Source of the DNA: Ophiostoma sp. CBS 140.51
Lineage: Eukaryota > Ascomycota > Sordariomycetes > Ophiostomatales > Ophiostomataceae
Direction: 5' to 3'
Assembly (NCBI GenBank): GCA_029298735.1
Contig: JANSLP010000248.1
Location: 1 to 50,024, forward strand
DNA: 50,024 bases
Positions 1 through 11,981 of this stretch are shown here, one piece after another. A program made the position numbers and the translations under genes. The notes beneath the pieces are model-generated. The model did not search any database, was not told where the DNA came from, and saw only the letters and a list, made by a program, of their open reading frames with translations. The first letter of the stretch is position 1; each line of letters begins with the position of its first letter.

Positions 1-406
1 AAAGAGAAGTTAAATAGGACGGTCGTAACGTTAGCTGTGACCGATTTAGTCGCCTTTTAAAAATTATTCAAAAGAATATTCAGAAGACAATACTTAAATA
101 TGTAATATCAATTCAAAACCCTTTCAAGCAAATCAAAGAAATCTTTAGAAGAACAAAGTCGTATTAAAATAAAAACTTAATCCGTATTTTTAACAGAAGC
201 CAAAAATAAAACAAGAAAAAAACCAAACCGAAAAATAAGTACACTCAGGCCAAAAAAGACAAAAACGATTATGCAAAAAAGCGCCCCTTCATATGCTTTT
301 CATACACCTTTGGCGGCGTACCCATCGTATCCAAAATTACGTGCTTGTGCGTGTGCTTCTGCTTCTGCTTCTGCTTTGCTACAACATGCTGCTCCGAGCG
401 CACTCT
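1..406. other. AT-rich 3' flank of KES1, no gene seen
   Basis: This stretch is strikingly AT-rich, especially 1-290, with A-runs, compared with the GC-rich coding sequence that follows. I see no reading frame with fungal coding character. It should hold the 3' untranslated region and polyadenylation site of the leftward oxysterol-binding protein gene, whose stop codon is at 407-409. Confidence 0.5.
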
Positions 407-1769
407 CTAATCACGCTGGCCAAGGAACTCTTGGGCAATTTTGGCCGCCTCTTCGTTGGTCGGTGGCACAGCCTTCTTGGCGGCCTCGGCCTTGGTGCGG
501 TCGAAACGCCACAGACCACCCGTCTTGTCGCTGTCGCCGTTGACGGACAGGCCGACGTTAGCTGCCAAACTCGAAAGAACAGGGTCGACCTCGCCCTCGG
601 GGACGGCCGAGAAGTACCGGCACACCCAGACGCGGCCCTCGGCCTTTTCCTTGGCGCGCATCTCGCGCTGCGCGTTTTCAATCTTGGTCTTTTCGACGCT
701 CAGGGTATCGAGATCGCCCTTGGCGACGGCGGCGGCCACGTTGCGCCAGGCGCGACGGCTCTCAAAGGGGTGTTGCTTCTCAATGGGTGCGACGTTCAGA
801 GACAGCGTGGGAGACTGGGCGGGCTCGTAGGTCGTGACGAGCGTGCTGCTGCTGTTGTGCTTAGCGGCGCCCTTGTGGATCGAAAATGACTTGGTCCACT
901 GGCCCGAGGCGTTGTAGAGGACCTCCTTCTCGCGGCCCGTGGGGTACAGGACGGCGGTGACGCTGTTCTTCTTGCCACTCAACCAACCCTTGCCGCTGTA
1001 GTCGATCTTGGCGGTGTAGCCGGTGGACGAGGTGATGTAGGAGCACCCGTCGAGCTCGACAAAGGGCGAGCCAAACAGGAGACCTTCAATGTGCAGGCCG
1101 GGCAGCGTGATCAGGTACTTGTCGGGCTCGGCCTCCTTTCCGTCACTGCTGGGAACAGGAACCGTCAAAACGGCATGGCCAATCTGCTTGATGATAATGG
1201 TACTCTTGAACGAGGCCTTTTGCGCATTGTAGCCCTCGAGGTGGACGCCAGTGGGCACGTTGGTGATGCTGTAGGCGGTGGCAGGCGGGTGGTGGCTGAC
1301 TTGCTCGCTGACGAGCTCTGTGGTGCCTGAACCCTTGGGCGCTTCGGGGGACGCAACATCGTCCTCCCATGTTCCCAAGAAAAGCTCACCCAAAAACGGG
1401 TTCAGGGGCTTCTTCTCGTTGCCGTACTGCTCGCTGCGGCTGGCGTAGTGCTGCTTGAGGCAGGCCAAAAACCACTTCAAAACAAGAACGGCGCGCTTCT
1501 CCGGGTCGGGCTCGTGGGCGGGTGCGGAGAAGAGGGCGGGGTGCTCGGCCCAGTAGGAGCTGAACTCGGTCAAGCTCTTGGCGGAGACAATGAAGGGAGG
1601 GGCCGTCAGACTCGAGAGGTCGCCGTTGAACGAAGCGATGGACTGGAAAGATGTTAGTAGGTGATGTTATTTATTTGTCTCCTTTCCCCCTTCAGATGCT
1701 TACCTTGACGAAGGAGGTCCAGCTGCTGCCGCTGGCCTGGGCCGCGGGGGACTGCTGAGAAGTATCCAT
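407..1769 (-). CDS. KES1: Oxysterol-binding protein, Kes1/Osh4 type
   Basis: Predicted exons, read leftward, are 1769-1704 and 1642-407, split by a 61-nt intron with a GTAAGC donor and CTAAC branch point; the phases join cleanly. The 433-residue product matches the length of yeast Osh4/Kes1 and has no PH or ankyrin region, so it is a short-form ORD-only protein. The family fingerprint EQVSHHPP lies at about residues 135-142, with the His pair that binds the PI4P headgroup, and KPLNPFLGE is at about 100-108. Family members exchange sterol for PI4P between membranes and restrain Golgi vesicle formation. The ATG at 1769 is chosen because its 22-residue exon joins in frame to the conserved body. 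The neighbouring permease gene lies about 1.7 kb upstream on the same strand. The family call is very secure; the exact Osh subtype rests on length and fingerprint. Confidence 0.93.
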
Positions 1770-3440
1770 GTTGTGTAAAGAAGATGTATTGTCGGGAAGA
1801 TATAAAAACTGGTTGATAGATTGGGTTCGCCAAACGAAAGAAAGCTGTGAGGCTGTGATGATAGTGGGATTGGCTTGGAAAGTGACGATTTTTTTGTTGA
1901 GGGGAAGTTTACGAGCTAAACGATGCTCTCTACTGAATAGGGAAACAGCGCAAGGCGGCAGGAGCGACAGTGACAGCAACCGCGGACTAATAACAGTGGT
2001 TGCTTGGCTGGCCAGTGGTTGGTCGCGTGTGGATTTTGTCGTTTTTGGCGGTTTTCTGATGAGGGAAGAGCGGGCCGTGGAGAGTGGGTTGGGCGGTGAA
2101 AGCGTTGTTGTCGCGTGAGGGAAGGTGCGACGGGAGAGCTGTAGGGTTGTGATGGCGCTGAGTATAAGTACTCATAGAAGCGAAGAGGTACTGAGAGATC
2201 AATGGAGCGGAGTTTGGCTGAAAGAAGAGTCCGGATGAAGCAAAAGAAACGGTGCAATGCCAAAGACAGGATGATAAAAGGCAGGATGAGATAGAAATAG
2301 ATATCAAATCCTGGATTACCAGAACGGGTGGCGATGACGACGAAGGACCAAAAGACTGACAAAACAGGGTAGAAGAAATTCAGAGTAGACTGAGACAGCT
2401 GGAAACGGCCAAATCAGGGCCCAGCAGGGACTGGAATGTGTGCTGGGAACAGTGGTGTCTCTGAGTGTTCCAGCATCTGGCTGCCGAAAAAGGTGTGGGA
2501 GAATAAAAATGGGTCATTTAGATGGGGAATTTTGGCGGGGTTTTCGTACTCGCCAAAAGCCCGTTGGGGGCCTGTATTGTGCTAGAGGAGGGGGCTCGTA
2601 CCTTGACGTCAGAGCTGGAATTGCTTTGGTTGGGAGGGAAGGGAGGTCACCTGACATGTGATTCGAGATGTGGTGGAATATGATTGGTCGCAGACTTACA
2701 CGAAAGTGGGGCTTAGGTAGGAGGCTTCTTCAGGAGGCTTCAGGAGGCTCAAGGAGGAAGACAACACTGCTGTCTTCTTGGTTACTTTTGGTGTGAACTG
2801 TCTGAAGATACATGATTAAGTAACATATTTTATCATAAAATAATTAAAAATATAGACTGAAAACCCCAAAAAAGTATGAAGGCTACAATAATACAGTGAG
2901 TACACTGAACTTGGTTTGTTTACAACCTCCGCTCGATATGATATTTGCCTTTCATCAATCTCTGTAAACTTTATTGTGAATTTGATGTTGATAACAAGTA
3001 CCTTAGAATTTGCTCCATACAAAAAAAATGATGCTCTTACAGTAATATTCCCGCCACGTGGGCTTCTGCGTGGCCCTGTAGATCCGGCGAAATCGTCAGC
3101 ACCAGGAACGGAACAGAGAAAACGGCTGGCGGCATATTCTCTCTTCTTCATTAGGTTGCACATACACCTGCAAGCATGACAATTCACAGCACACACGTAG
3201 TTAGCGCACATCTTGTCATTAAATACGGCGTCTATCTGTTATTGACTCTGCTCATCCAACGAGCCGTTTTTACTATTCCAACGTGCCGCCACAAGCGGCA
3301 ACTTAAAAATCCGTCCCCCCTTCAAACCCAAGCTGAATAATTAAATCGAAAAGAAAAGAAGAAAATTAGGGGTAGATTCGAGAAAAGGAGTATGGTGAAG
3401 CCGGAAACCGGCCTCGCCGTCCTTTGACTTCTGGCCCGCT
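1770..3440. other. Intergenic: KES1 promoter and permease 3' flank
   Basis: This 1.67 kb stretch holds the KES1 promoter and leader (about 1770-2700) and the 3' flank of the permease gene. I find no convincing gene; leftward frames at 1916-2362 and 2816-3211 have no recognisable domain and poor codon bias. A short tandem of AGGAGGCTTC-like units lies at about 2717-2757, and 2810-3010 is AT-rich. Confidence 0.45.
2717..2757. repeat. Short imperfect tandem repeat (AGGAGGCTTC-like)
   Basis: About three to four imperfect copies of a ten-base unit AGGAGGCTTC stand head to tail in the KES1 upstream region. The array is too short to suggest a mobile element; replication slippage is the likely origin. 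Confidence 0.55.
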
Positions 3441-5252
3441 CTAAATGCGGTAACGGAAGTGCTTGTTCTGCTTGTCCGTGAGATCCTCGAAACCCTCCAT
3501 GGCGGCTTCGGTGGCCGTGACCTCGTCCAGCAGACCCTTGCGGGCCTTGGCGCGGTTCTCCATCCAGCACCAGGTGGTGTAAATAATCTGCAGACCAATG
3601 GCCGAACCATACGAACCAGCGAGACCCTTGATGGCGGTCGGGTAGCGGGGCGCCTCGGAGGCCAGGAACAGGTGGGGGCCGGCAATGTTGCCGGCACAGT
3701 AAATGACGAAGTAGACACCCAGAACCGTAGAGCGCTTGGTGTGGCCGGCGGTGTTGAGACCGGGGAGGGTCCAGTTGAGGACGACGGGAGAGCCGAGGAC
3801 ACCCTGGATCCAGCACATGCCGACCAGGGCAAAACGGTGGGTCAGGGGAATCTTGAGGATGCCTATGAGGCCAGCAAGGCCAGGGAGACAACCGACTGAG
3901 AAGGTTAGCGATGAACATTGAGTTTTAAGGATCTGGGCGGCTTACGAATAATGGTCACACCGACCATGTTGGGAAACTTGGAGAGGTAGCCGAAGAGGAT
4001 GACGACGACGAGCTCGATACCACCGACGGGGGTCTGCAGCAGACTGGTCTTGAGCGGGCTGTAGCCGAAACCGGCAATGATGGCTGACAAGAAGTTGGTG
4101 ACACCGCCGTTGAGAATACCATAGCAAATGGCCATGAGGAAAAGCAGCCACGACTTGGGGTCCAGCAGCGCCTCCTTGATCTGGGCGGGCACAATGACGT
4201 GGTGCTTGAGACCCGTCTGGTTCTGCGAGATACGCCAGACAGCCACGATTTTCTCGTACTCGGTAAGCATCTTGGCGTTGTGCGGGCCGTCGGGTAAAAA
4301 GTAAAGAATAACGAAACCCCAGGCAAAGGTGATGGCGCCGACGATGAGGTAAATCAGCTTCCACTGCGGGATGGCCAGGCCCGTGACGTGACCCGCACCG
4401 TAGGCCAGCAGGGCACCCAAGATGGACGAGACACCGTTGACAGACAGCCAGTACGAGGTACGCAGACTCTGCTCCTCACGCGTCCACAGCATGGAGGTCA
4501 GGATGATGAAAGCAGGCGAGATGACGGCCTCGAGCAGGCCGAGGAAGAAGCGGATGGCGAAGAAACCCGAAAAGCTATAGACGGCGGCCTGGAGCATACA
4601 AACACTGCCCCAAACAAACAGCATGACACCAATGAGGCGGCCGATGGGGTAGCGCTGCAGCAGGACCTGCCAGGGGTAGGCACCGGTGAGCCAGCCAAAG
4701 TAGAGGGCGGACGAGACCCAGGAGTAGTCGTTGCCCTTCATGTGGGTGTCGGCCTGGAGGCCGTAGGCGTTGGAGTAGTTGAGGCTGGCAGTGGTGTTAG
4801 ACGAGTCAAATAAAATACACAAGGGGAATGGTTTTACTCACGTCTGCTTGTCAAGGAACGAAAGCATGTAGGTAGTCATCATCTGTTGGTGTTAGTTGAG
4901 GTTGAAGATGTGCCAAAATTGGCTTCGGACATGATGCCGATGCGCTGGCAAAGTAAACAAACGCCGAAGAGTATCAAGATTGCAAAGCGGAAAACACAAG
5001 GGCTACGACACTCACCATGGGCAGGACAATAAAGTCGAGCTTTCTCCGGACCTTGACAGAGTCGCGCTTGAGCTGCTCCTCGTCGTACTGCTGCGACTGC
5101 TGGAAGTACTCTTTACCGAGCTCGTTGAGGTCGAGGCGCTGGCCCTTGAGGCGGTTGAGGAAGCCGCCCTTCTCGACGTCCTTGGACGTGCCAAAGGCAT
5201 GGTCGGCCGACGACGCGGCCGCGGCCTCGTCCACATCCAGAACCTTGGACAT
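3441..5252 (-). CDS. MFS permease, Dal5/allantoate permease type (anion:cation symporter family)
   Basis: Predicted exons, read leftward: 5252-5016, 4882-4842, 4784-3946 and 3895-3441. All three introns (133, 57 and 50 nt) have GT/AG ends, and the last two carry CTAAC just before the acceptor. The sum is 1572 nt, giving 523 residues. The second exon is only 41 nt. The first 79 residues are cytosolic and charged, followed by about 12 membrane segments. The junction between the second and third exons rebuilds the family-typical stretch FLDKQTLNYSNAYGLQ in the first transmembrane region. Relatives (Dal5, Fen2, Tna1, Seo1) import allantoate, ureidosuccinate, pantothenate, nicotinate or small peptides with protons; substrate cannot be read from sequence. 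The gene is divergent from an amidase gene across 2.7 kb containing grouped GATA-factor sites, which fits uptake of an organic nitrogen source. Family certain, substrate open. Confidence 0.92.
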
Positions 5253-6492
5253 GATGGGGGGAGGTGAGTAGTAAAATAAAATATTAAGAAGGAAAAGGTG
5301 ATGATGATGATGACGGTGTAAGCCGAGGGAATAATCAACAGACAATTGGTCAGAGGAAAAGAAGAGAAGGAAAATAGAAATATCCAAGAGACTCAGATCA
5401 GGGTTGAGAAAGGGAATTGGGGATGCACAGGCAAGCTCACGAATCGAAAATCGAATCGAAATAAAACAAAAACAATCCAGGGTAGGGGGATGCAGCCGGA
5501 TCTTTAAGCTCCTGGGATCTGGGTCTCTGGGTCACGCGGCGTGTCGACACACGAACGCGAGAAGAGGGAGAGATATGCAACCACCCGGCTGTCTGGATTC
5601 TAGGATGAGATGGTCTGCGTGCAGCTGGGCCTGTCTTGCCTTGTGTTTGTTGATTCTTGCTACTCTCTTCTGGGGAGTAGTCCGGGAATCCCTGGCTGCT
5701 TCGAAGCTATGCTGCTTGTCCTGGCAGGATGAATCGAGGCGAACGCGAGGGTACTGTTTAGGAGTGGGAAGCACAAGCGAACCTGTGCTGCAGCTGTCAC
5801 TCCGGCATCGAGTGCACTCCTGGGTTATCATGGGGTTTCGTTGACCCCGTCCTCATGGCCATTTTCGCATTTTATTTGCGATTAATTTTTAATGACTCTG
5901 GAGGCCCGCTCCGAACGTCGTATCTTTGTGCCATGAAAGCTTCGGACGGAAAGAGCGTCCTTGGTGTCTTGGTGTCGCTCTTGCCTGTGGCGTGGTGTGC
6001 ACCGAATCAAGAAAGGGCAAAGGACAATCAGGACAAGGACATGGAAATGGCAAGTGCATGCGGCTGCCGCTCTTTCCTTGCAGCATGACTCTGATCTCCT
6101 CTTTCCTCCTCACTGCAAATCCACTTCCCCCTCACCTTTTCGCCCTTTTCCTCTTTACAAGCCTCATTTTCCTTGTCTCTTTTCACCTCCTTACCCAACT
6201 CACACAGGCTCCGACGGCCTCACGGAGCACTTCCCTGGCCATTTTCTCTATCTCTGCCGGTGGAGGACGGCGCGAAATTGGGGACCCGTCCGGTTGGGCC
6301 CCCGCCCGCCACAGCCAAGAACGAAACCGTCTCTTTTTCTCCTCCAAAAAGACACCAAAAGAACCAAGCTTCCTTGAGTACACCCCCCCTTCTCGCTCTC
6401 GCCATGCACAATATGCACACCTCTACAGGCGTCCAACAGGCGTTCACCCACTAACACAGCGTGAAAAAGAGGGTCAAAGAGGCCCTGAAGGC

Positions 6493-6638
6493 CTATCACG
6501 ACGGCTGATTCGATAGCGCAACTGATAGCATCAAGCCCTGGCTAGTCTACGAACCCTTCCAACAAGCTCCAACAAGCCTGCCTCGAGAGCCTGGAGTCAA
6601 CCTAATAGCGCAGTGCTCGATAGCATCCCAAGAGATAG
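6493..6638. promoter_or_regulatory. Cluster of HGATAR (AreA/NIT2-type GATA) sites
   Basis: Five HGATAR matches lie within 146 bases: CTATCA at 6493, CGATAG at 6511, TGATAG at 6523, CGATAG at 6618 and AGATAG at 6633. About 0.4 would be expected by chance. AreA/NIT2 GATA factors bind such sites, best when two or more are close together. Being upstream of both an acetamidase-like gene and a Dal5-type permease makes nitrogen-derepressed activation plausible. Binding is inference. Confidence 0.5.
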
Positions 6639-6931
6639 CCTCCGCTTTTTGGCTTTTTGGCAGTTCCGCGCGATCTGCTGGTGGCCCTTGTGGCCCTCGT
6701 GCTTGTTCTCGATTGCCGTAGAGCCATGAGGGGCGAGAGCCAGAGACAAGCACACAAAGACAGGTGAGCAGACGATGGAAATGGAAAATGGGCAGACGAA
6801 GGAAAAGAACAGCAATGGTCAGCTCGGAAGTTCGATGCTGAACCGACATATCATACTCCACGAACATAAAATTGCCCCAAGAATTGACCTAAACTGACGT
6901 CTCCAAACTTTAAAAGGGCACCCACCAGACT

Positions 6932-7072
6932 CGATAGCATCGTCTGATAGCATCAGCCTTCAAGCCTTCCCTTCCCTCCATTGTTCCTCGTCCAGCTTCC
7001 AGAAACAAGGCCAGACATCAAACAGCCTCTTTCTGATCTTCTGGTAGCATCGTTCGAACAAGAGCCCGATAG
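6932..7072. promoter_or_regulatory. Second group of HGATAR sites upstream of amidase
   Basis: CGATAG at 6932, TGATAG at 6945 and CGATAG at 7067 make a second group about 0.9-1.1 kb upstream of the amidase start. The first two are only 13 bases apart and sit in repeated GATAGCAT octamers (6933-6940 and 6946-6953). Confidence 0.42.
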
Positions 7073-7993
7073 CGTTTCATTTCGCTCGTTTCGGTCTGCC
7101 TCGTCCGTTTCGTTTTCTTGTCCACACTGAGTACCATTCTCAGTGTTCCTGCTCTCGAACCGGCCGGCCCCAGTCCGCTGTCGATCGGCCCGCTCACTCG
7201 TGCTCCTCGTGGCGTCCCACGAACCCTGCAGAGAAGGAGAAAAGACCAGCCAAGAACAGCCACACATACTCTGCACTTGCTTGTAGACACACCTTCTCAA
7301 AGGGGAGGCTACGACATATCCGCACGGAACGCTGCCGTCTTTTAGGCAAGTCCAGCCAATCGCCATCGCAAAGGATCGGCGGGGGAAAGCGAAGACGGAA
7401 GGAGCCCAAAACAACGCAACACAACAACGCACAGGCAGCCAGATGTTCCATATTCCCACGCTGCAGCTGTAACTCGGTCGACATCAAGGGCGTACAAACG
7501 ACGCGAGCGCGAGGCAAACTCCCGAGCCGCAAGTCTTTCTGACTACTGACCAGGCACCGCTTTGTTTTCTCGCATTTTTTTCTCATCGCATACGGAAATG
7601 ACAACACTTTGATCGATTTCCAAGCCTTTCATACTCCATACCATCCATACCCATCTTATCCTATCCTATCCTGAGGGCAAACTCGTGGCCAGACACTACG
7701 CTATCGCTCATCTATCGGCCATATCGCCCATCTGTGAGATCCATCGCGACAGCTCAGCTTCTCCAGTTTATTTGCCTACATATTCGTTTCTCGTTCTTTC
7801 TTTATTTCCCTCTTCTCCCTTCCTTTTTTCTTTATCTTTCCCGTATCTTTCCTCTCGACTTGCATTATCGATTGTTGTCTTGTTTCCTCTTTCGACTGCA
7901 TCTCCAATCTGCACACTTTGAGTCGACCTCATCACTTTTTTGGGTTTCCCCTCACCTGCACTTACACACTACCTCCCCTTCCTCCCCCAAATC

Positions 7994-9719
7994 ATGTCGT
8001 CCACCGTCACGACGACGGCTACGGCCACCGAGGCAGTCCCCCTGCCGACCAAGTCCTGGCAGTCCATTGTCGAGGCAAAGCAGGCCGAGCAGCTGTCCCG
8101 CATCCCCGAGGAATGGCGTCTCACCAAGGAAATGTACCCGGCCGAGGGCACTGTCGACCTGCGCCCTGTTATCAGCACCTGCGGCATTCTGACGGAGCGC
8201 GAGCTGTCGATTACGGGTGACAAGTACGATGCCACATCCCTCGCGGCCGAGATCGCCAAGGGCACATACACAGCCACCGAAACCATTACTGCTTTCTGCA
8301 AGCGCGCCGCCGTCGGCCAGCAACTGTGTTCCTTCATGACCGAGATTCGCTTCGCCGAGGCAATCGAAAAGGCCAAGAAGCTCGACGAGCACTTCCAGGC
8401 CACCGGCAAGACCGTCGGTCCCCTGCACGGCCTGGCCATGACTTTCAAGGAGTGCTTCCACATCAAAGGCTACGACGCCTGTAACGGCTACGTGTCGCGC
8501 TGCTTCGACAAGTCCACGACCACCACCCCTGTCATTCAGCTTGTCGAGGACGCCGGCGCCATCGTCATTGGCAAGACCAACATCCCCCAGACGATGCTGG
8601 TGGCCGAGTGCCACAACAATGTCTTTGGCCACACCAAGAACCCCATTGTCAGCAACCTGTCGTGCGGCGGCAGCAGTGGCGGCGAAGGCTCGATTGCTGC
8701 GTGGCGCGGCAGCTCGATTGGTGTCGGTACCGATGTTGGCGGCTCGATCCGTCTGCCCGCTGCGTTCAACGCCGTTTATGGCTACAAACCCTCGGTCGGC
8801 GTCCTGCCCTTTATTGGCTACGCTCCCTCGGGCTGGTCGGGTGTCAACAGCGGCATCCCTGCCGTCCTGGGTCCCCTGGGCCAGTCCATGCGCGACATGA
8901 AGCTGTTTACCGAGGTTGTGCGTGCCCAGCAGCCGTGGAAGTTTGACCCGGCCGTCATCCCGGGCATCATGGAGTGCCCCCTTGACAAGACGAAGAAGCC
9001 TGTCGTTGGTATTCTGTACGAGTCGGGCATCACGCCCCACCCCCCTGTCCGCCGTATCTTGCGGGAGGCCGTGGCCAAGATTGAGGCTGCCGGCTTCGAG
9101 GTCCGCGACTTTACACCCACGTGCCCCGATTTCAAGGAGCTACGCGACATCGCCGCCGAGATGCTGACGTCCGACGGCCTGTCGTACCAGACGCGCGAGC
9201 TGGCCAAATCAGGCGAGCCGGCTGTCCCCTCCGTGGTCAACTTTGGCTACTGGGGCAACCGCCGCCAGGAGCACGAGGAGGTGTGGGCGCTCAACACGCG
9301 CAAGGGCGCCATCCAGAAGAAGATGCTGGACGCATGGCAAGCCCTAGGCATTGACATTTTGATTGCCCCCTCGGCACCGCACACGCCCATTACGTCGGAC
9401 CGGACCACGTCGGAGCTGTACACGGTCGCCTGGAACGCCATGGACTATCCGGCCATTATTGTGCCCTTTGGCCACGCCGACAAGGCCCAGGATGTGCCGG
9501 ATACCGAGTTTACCCCCAAGAACGATCTGGATGCCAACATTCACACGTGGTGTAGGTACACTCCCTAACATTCTAATTTGTATGATAGACACTAACGATC
9601 CAGACGACGCCGACCTTATGCACGGCTCGCCCACGTCGATACAGCTCGTGGGCCCGCGCCTGGGTGATGCGGCCCTACTGCACCATGCCGAGCTGCTGGA
9701 TGCGGTCCTGCATGCATAA
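7994..9719 (+). CDS. Amidase signature enzyme, acetamidase/general amidase type
   Basis: Predicted exons are 7994-9551 and 9604-9719; the 52-nt intron has a GTAGGT donor and CTAAC before the CAG acceptor, and a split Tyr codon joins the frame. The product is 557 residues, the usual size for fungal amidases of the AmdS/GmdA kind, and the N-terminal layout with an IPEEW-like motif fits that subgroup. The catalytic triad is visible: Lys152, cis-Ser227 in GGSSGG, and nucleophile Ser251 in DVGGSIRLP, with the same spacing as in fatty acid amide hydrolase. These enzymes hydrolyse small or medium amides to ammonia and a carboxylate. No signal peptide is seen, so it is likely cytosolic. The first in-frame ATG was used; an in-frame TTG lies further upstream. 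Its divergent partner is a Dal5-type permease, and the shared region carries GATA-factor sites. Substrate range is unknown. Confidence 0.94.
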
Positions 9720-11981
9720 GTGTGGCGTGAGTGGTGGTGGACGACAAATGGTAGATGGATGTACATAACCACCCTGGACGGCTGCAAGCCCAGACCGGAC
9801 CCAGGGACTGCTGTACAAGTAGTTGTATTTCAGAAACATAGACAACTAAATTTTTGAATTTTACAGTTCTTTGCTCTCATTACGATGGTGTCATCTTCTT
9901 CTATTGATTGGATTTTCAAGGTTATTTTGACATAACTCAAGTCTGTTTACATTCTACTCATCTTCGATCAAGATATTGCTCTACGCTTCCTCACATGACA
10001 TAAAAAAGAGGTGATCTCATCACATCTGTCCATATCCTTGCAAGAACCGTGTCTCTATCTCGGTGAAGTTGTATAGTAGCTTCACCTCAGCACAGATTGT
10101 ATTGCCAGCTGATTCAGTTCACACTTTTATCTCGAAGCTATCAGTAGTCATCTCTCGGTGAGAACTTGATCATCGACAGATTTGAACCTCAAAAACTTTG
10201 AAGCTATCGGTGGTTGATGTTTGATGCCAAGATTGAGTATGACCGTATTTCCAAGATATTCCCAGCGAAGCAAATTCAAAAAAGAAAAGAAAACGACAGA
10301 AGCCAACTCAGATGAACCCGTCCATTACAAAAGGCGGCACCGTAACCCCGGATAGCATATTCTTCTTCAGATAAATGGATATCACGACGATGTAGTAAAT
10401 ATTGGCATTATTGACTCTTGAGTCGTCTTTTGTAAAAGTTGCATATTCGACATAAAAATGTTAGGTTTACACCAGGGGGTGACCCATCAACTCCCCTCCC
10501 TTTCATTCCCCCTCTTCTTTGTGCCCTTTTGCAGTGTTATCAATTATGCTATCTAAGCCTGGTTTTCATTTGTCCAATTGCACCTCTTTGCGCCTCCAAC
10601 GACCCTGGACCTCCTAATCTTCCGTCGACTTCCTTTCACACCCTCTTTTGCATTTCGGACAGTCCCCGACATGCAGTTCTGGGCTAGCTGTCGCCTGTCG
10701 CTTGTGGCGGTGGCACCGCCGTTCCATGCCACACTCTTTTCTTCTTCCTTCTTCCCTTTTTTAGCGGAGCGCAGTCCGAGACCCGTGGTTCCGGCAGCCT
10801 CGTTTTTTGCAGGGATCTGTTCGGAAATCTACGAGTAATTACCGTGCTAGCGAAGGTTGTCTTCTGATGAAGAAAACGACAGTATCTTCAGTCGGATAGC
10901 AGAGTGAACTCAAAATCAAAATGACAGAATCCTTCTACGGATGGCAAAGTTGCATCTTCAAGATATCGTTGGAAACCTTATCACATTCTTCATTTTTTGT
11001 CTCAGTTATAGCGTGCCACCCTTGGAGGCTCCACGTGTATGGATAACCACCGTTGTAGTCTGTCTTTGTTTTGTGAGGGACGCTAGAAAGGGCCGACTTT
11101 CATGTGCCAATCAATATGGTATTTTCTGAGCTTTACTCTGCAATCTTTACTGGGGCATTTTTTCTGCAAGCAGCTCCTATTTTCGGAGATGCTAATTCTC
11201 GGAGCTCGTGGAGCTCGTCATTAAGCAAAGACAGAGAGAGGACAAAAAAGAACAGACCAAACAACATATGAAATTCGCAATTGAGGGGAAAGAAGTGGAA
11301 ATGTTTGCTGTCCCCATCCTCTGATCCTTTCAGATGTGACAGAAACTGGGGAAATCGGTGCAAAATTGTCAAGACTCTGCGGCCAAAAAGATCAAAAAAT
11401 GCGGAGGGGGAGTTTTGCAAACGTAATTCAAACCCCCCAGTTGCGTGCAAGTGCCCCAAAAAGGTAGCGTACCTATTTGTATGGAACCAAGCCTCTCTCT
11501 TTTTGGGCCGAAGTCGTCAACAAAATATAGTCGACTCTTGTCCAGCACCGCATTTCAGTCTGTAAAACACCTCTCCACGCATTGTCAACTGATCAGCTTC
11601 TCCATACTTTCTGTCTGACATCAACGGCCCCCGGCAGCATCTCCATACTCTGTTTCTTCATTTTCCATTCTCCATTTCCTTTTTCAGAGCGGCACGACAG
11701 GCGTCCCCTTCCACATAAGCCGCGCTGCTTCCCTACTCTGGACCAGTGCCGTGGCACAGCTTTGAGCTCACCATACCAGCATACCACCCCATCTGCCCGC
11801 ATGCCACATACGACATACACCAAACAATACGGCCACTCCATACGACAAATCCTCTCTGCCCTCAACTCCTCGACTTGGCTCTCCTTTTCCTCACCCTCTT
11901 CCTCTCTCACATTAGCCCACCCCACTTCTCCGCTCGACACCCCCTTCCTTCTCCTCTTCTTTACCCCAGACACCCAGAGAC
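9720..11981. other. Intergenic between amidase and ketopantoate reductase-like gene; no gene recognised
   Basis: This 2.26 kb stretch contains the amidase 3' flank and the promoter of the next rightward gene. I looked for conserved short proteins and found none. A 55-codon frame from the ATG at 10672 has a hydrophobic start but nothing else to support it. A small inverted repeat (GGTGAAG, 10062-10068, with CTTCACC, 10080-10086) and a second (GTGAT/ATCAC, 10011-10023) occur in the more AT-rich half. The last 150 bases are C/T-rich, as expected just upstream of a fungal gene. Confidence 0.45.

Larger units (their letters stand above)
5253..7993. promoter_or_regulatory. Divergent promoter region between permease and amidase genes
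   Basis: This 2.74 kb region separates two genes transcribed away from each other. No gene was recognised inside; frames such as 5926-6516 and 6953-7459 lack domains. It contains at least thirteen HGATAR matches on either strand. Those seen are at 5825, 6493, 6511, 6523, 6618, 6633, 6932, 6945, 7067, 7701, 7712, 7832 and 7865. About eight would be expected by chance for equal base use, but the spacing is far from even. The last 250 bases before the amidase ATG are pyrimidine-rich, as is usual for fungal core promoters and leaders. Confidence 0.55.

Noticed and set aside
6085..6516. Hydrophobic-then-basic rightward frame in the permease/amidase promoter
   Set aside because: It has no domain and ends in Arg/Ser/Pro-rich random sequence; it lies within a region better explained as promoter.
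7952..9040. Long leftward frame of 362 codons opposite the amidase gene
   Set aside because: It mirrors the GC-biased codons of the real gene, has Gly/Ala/Leu/Asp-rich random composition and no domain, while the + strand shows a full catalytic triad.
10672..10838. 55-codon frame with a hydrophobic N-terminus, possible small secreted protein
   Set aside because: There are no paired cysteines, no clear signal cleavage site and no codon bias; short hydrophobic frames are common in pyrimidine-rich leaders.
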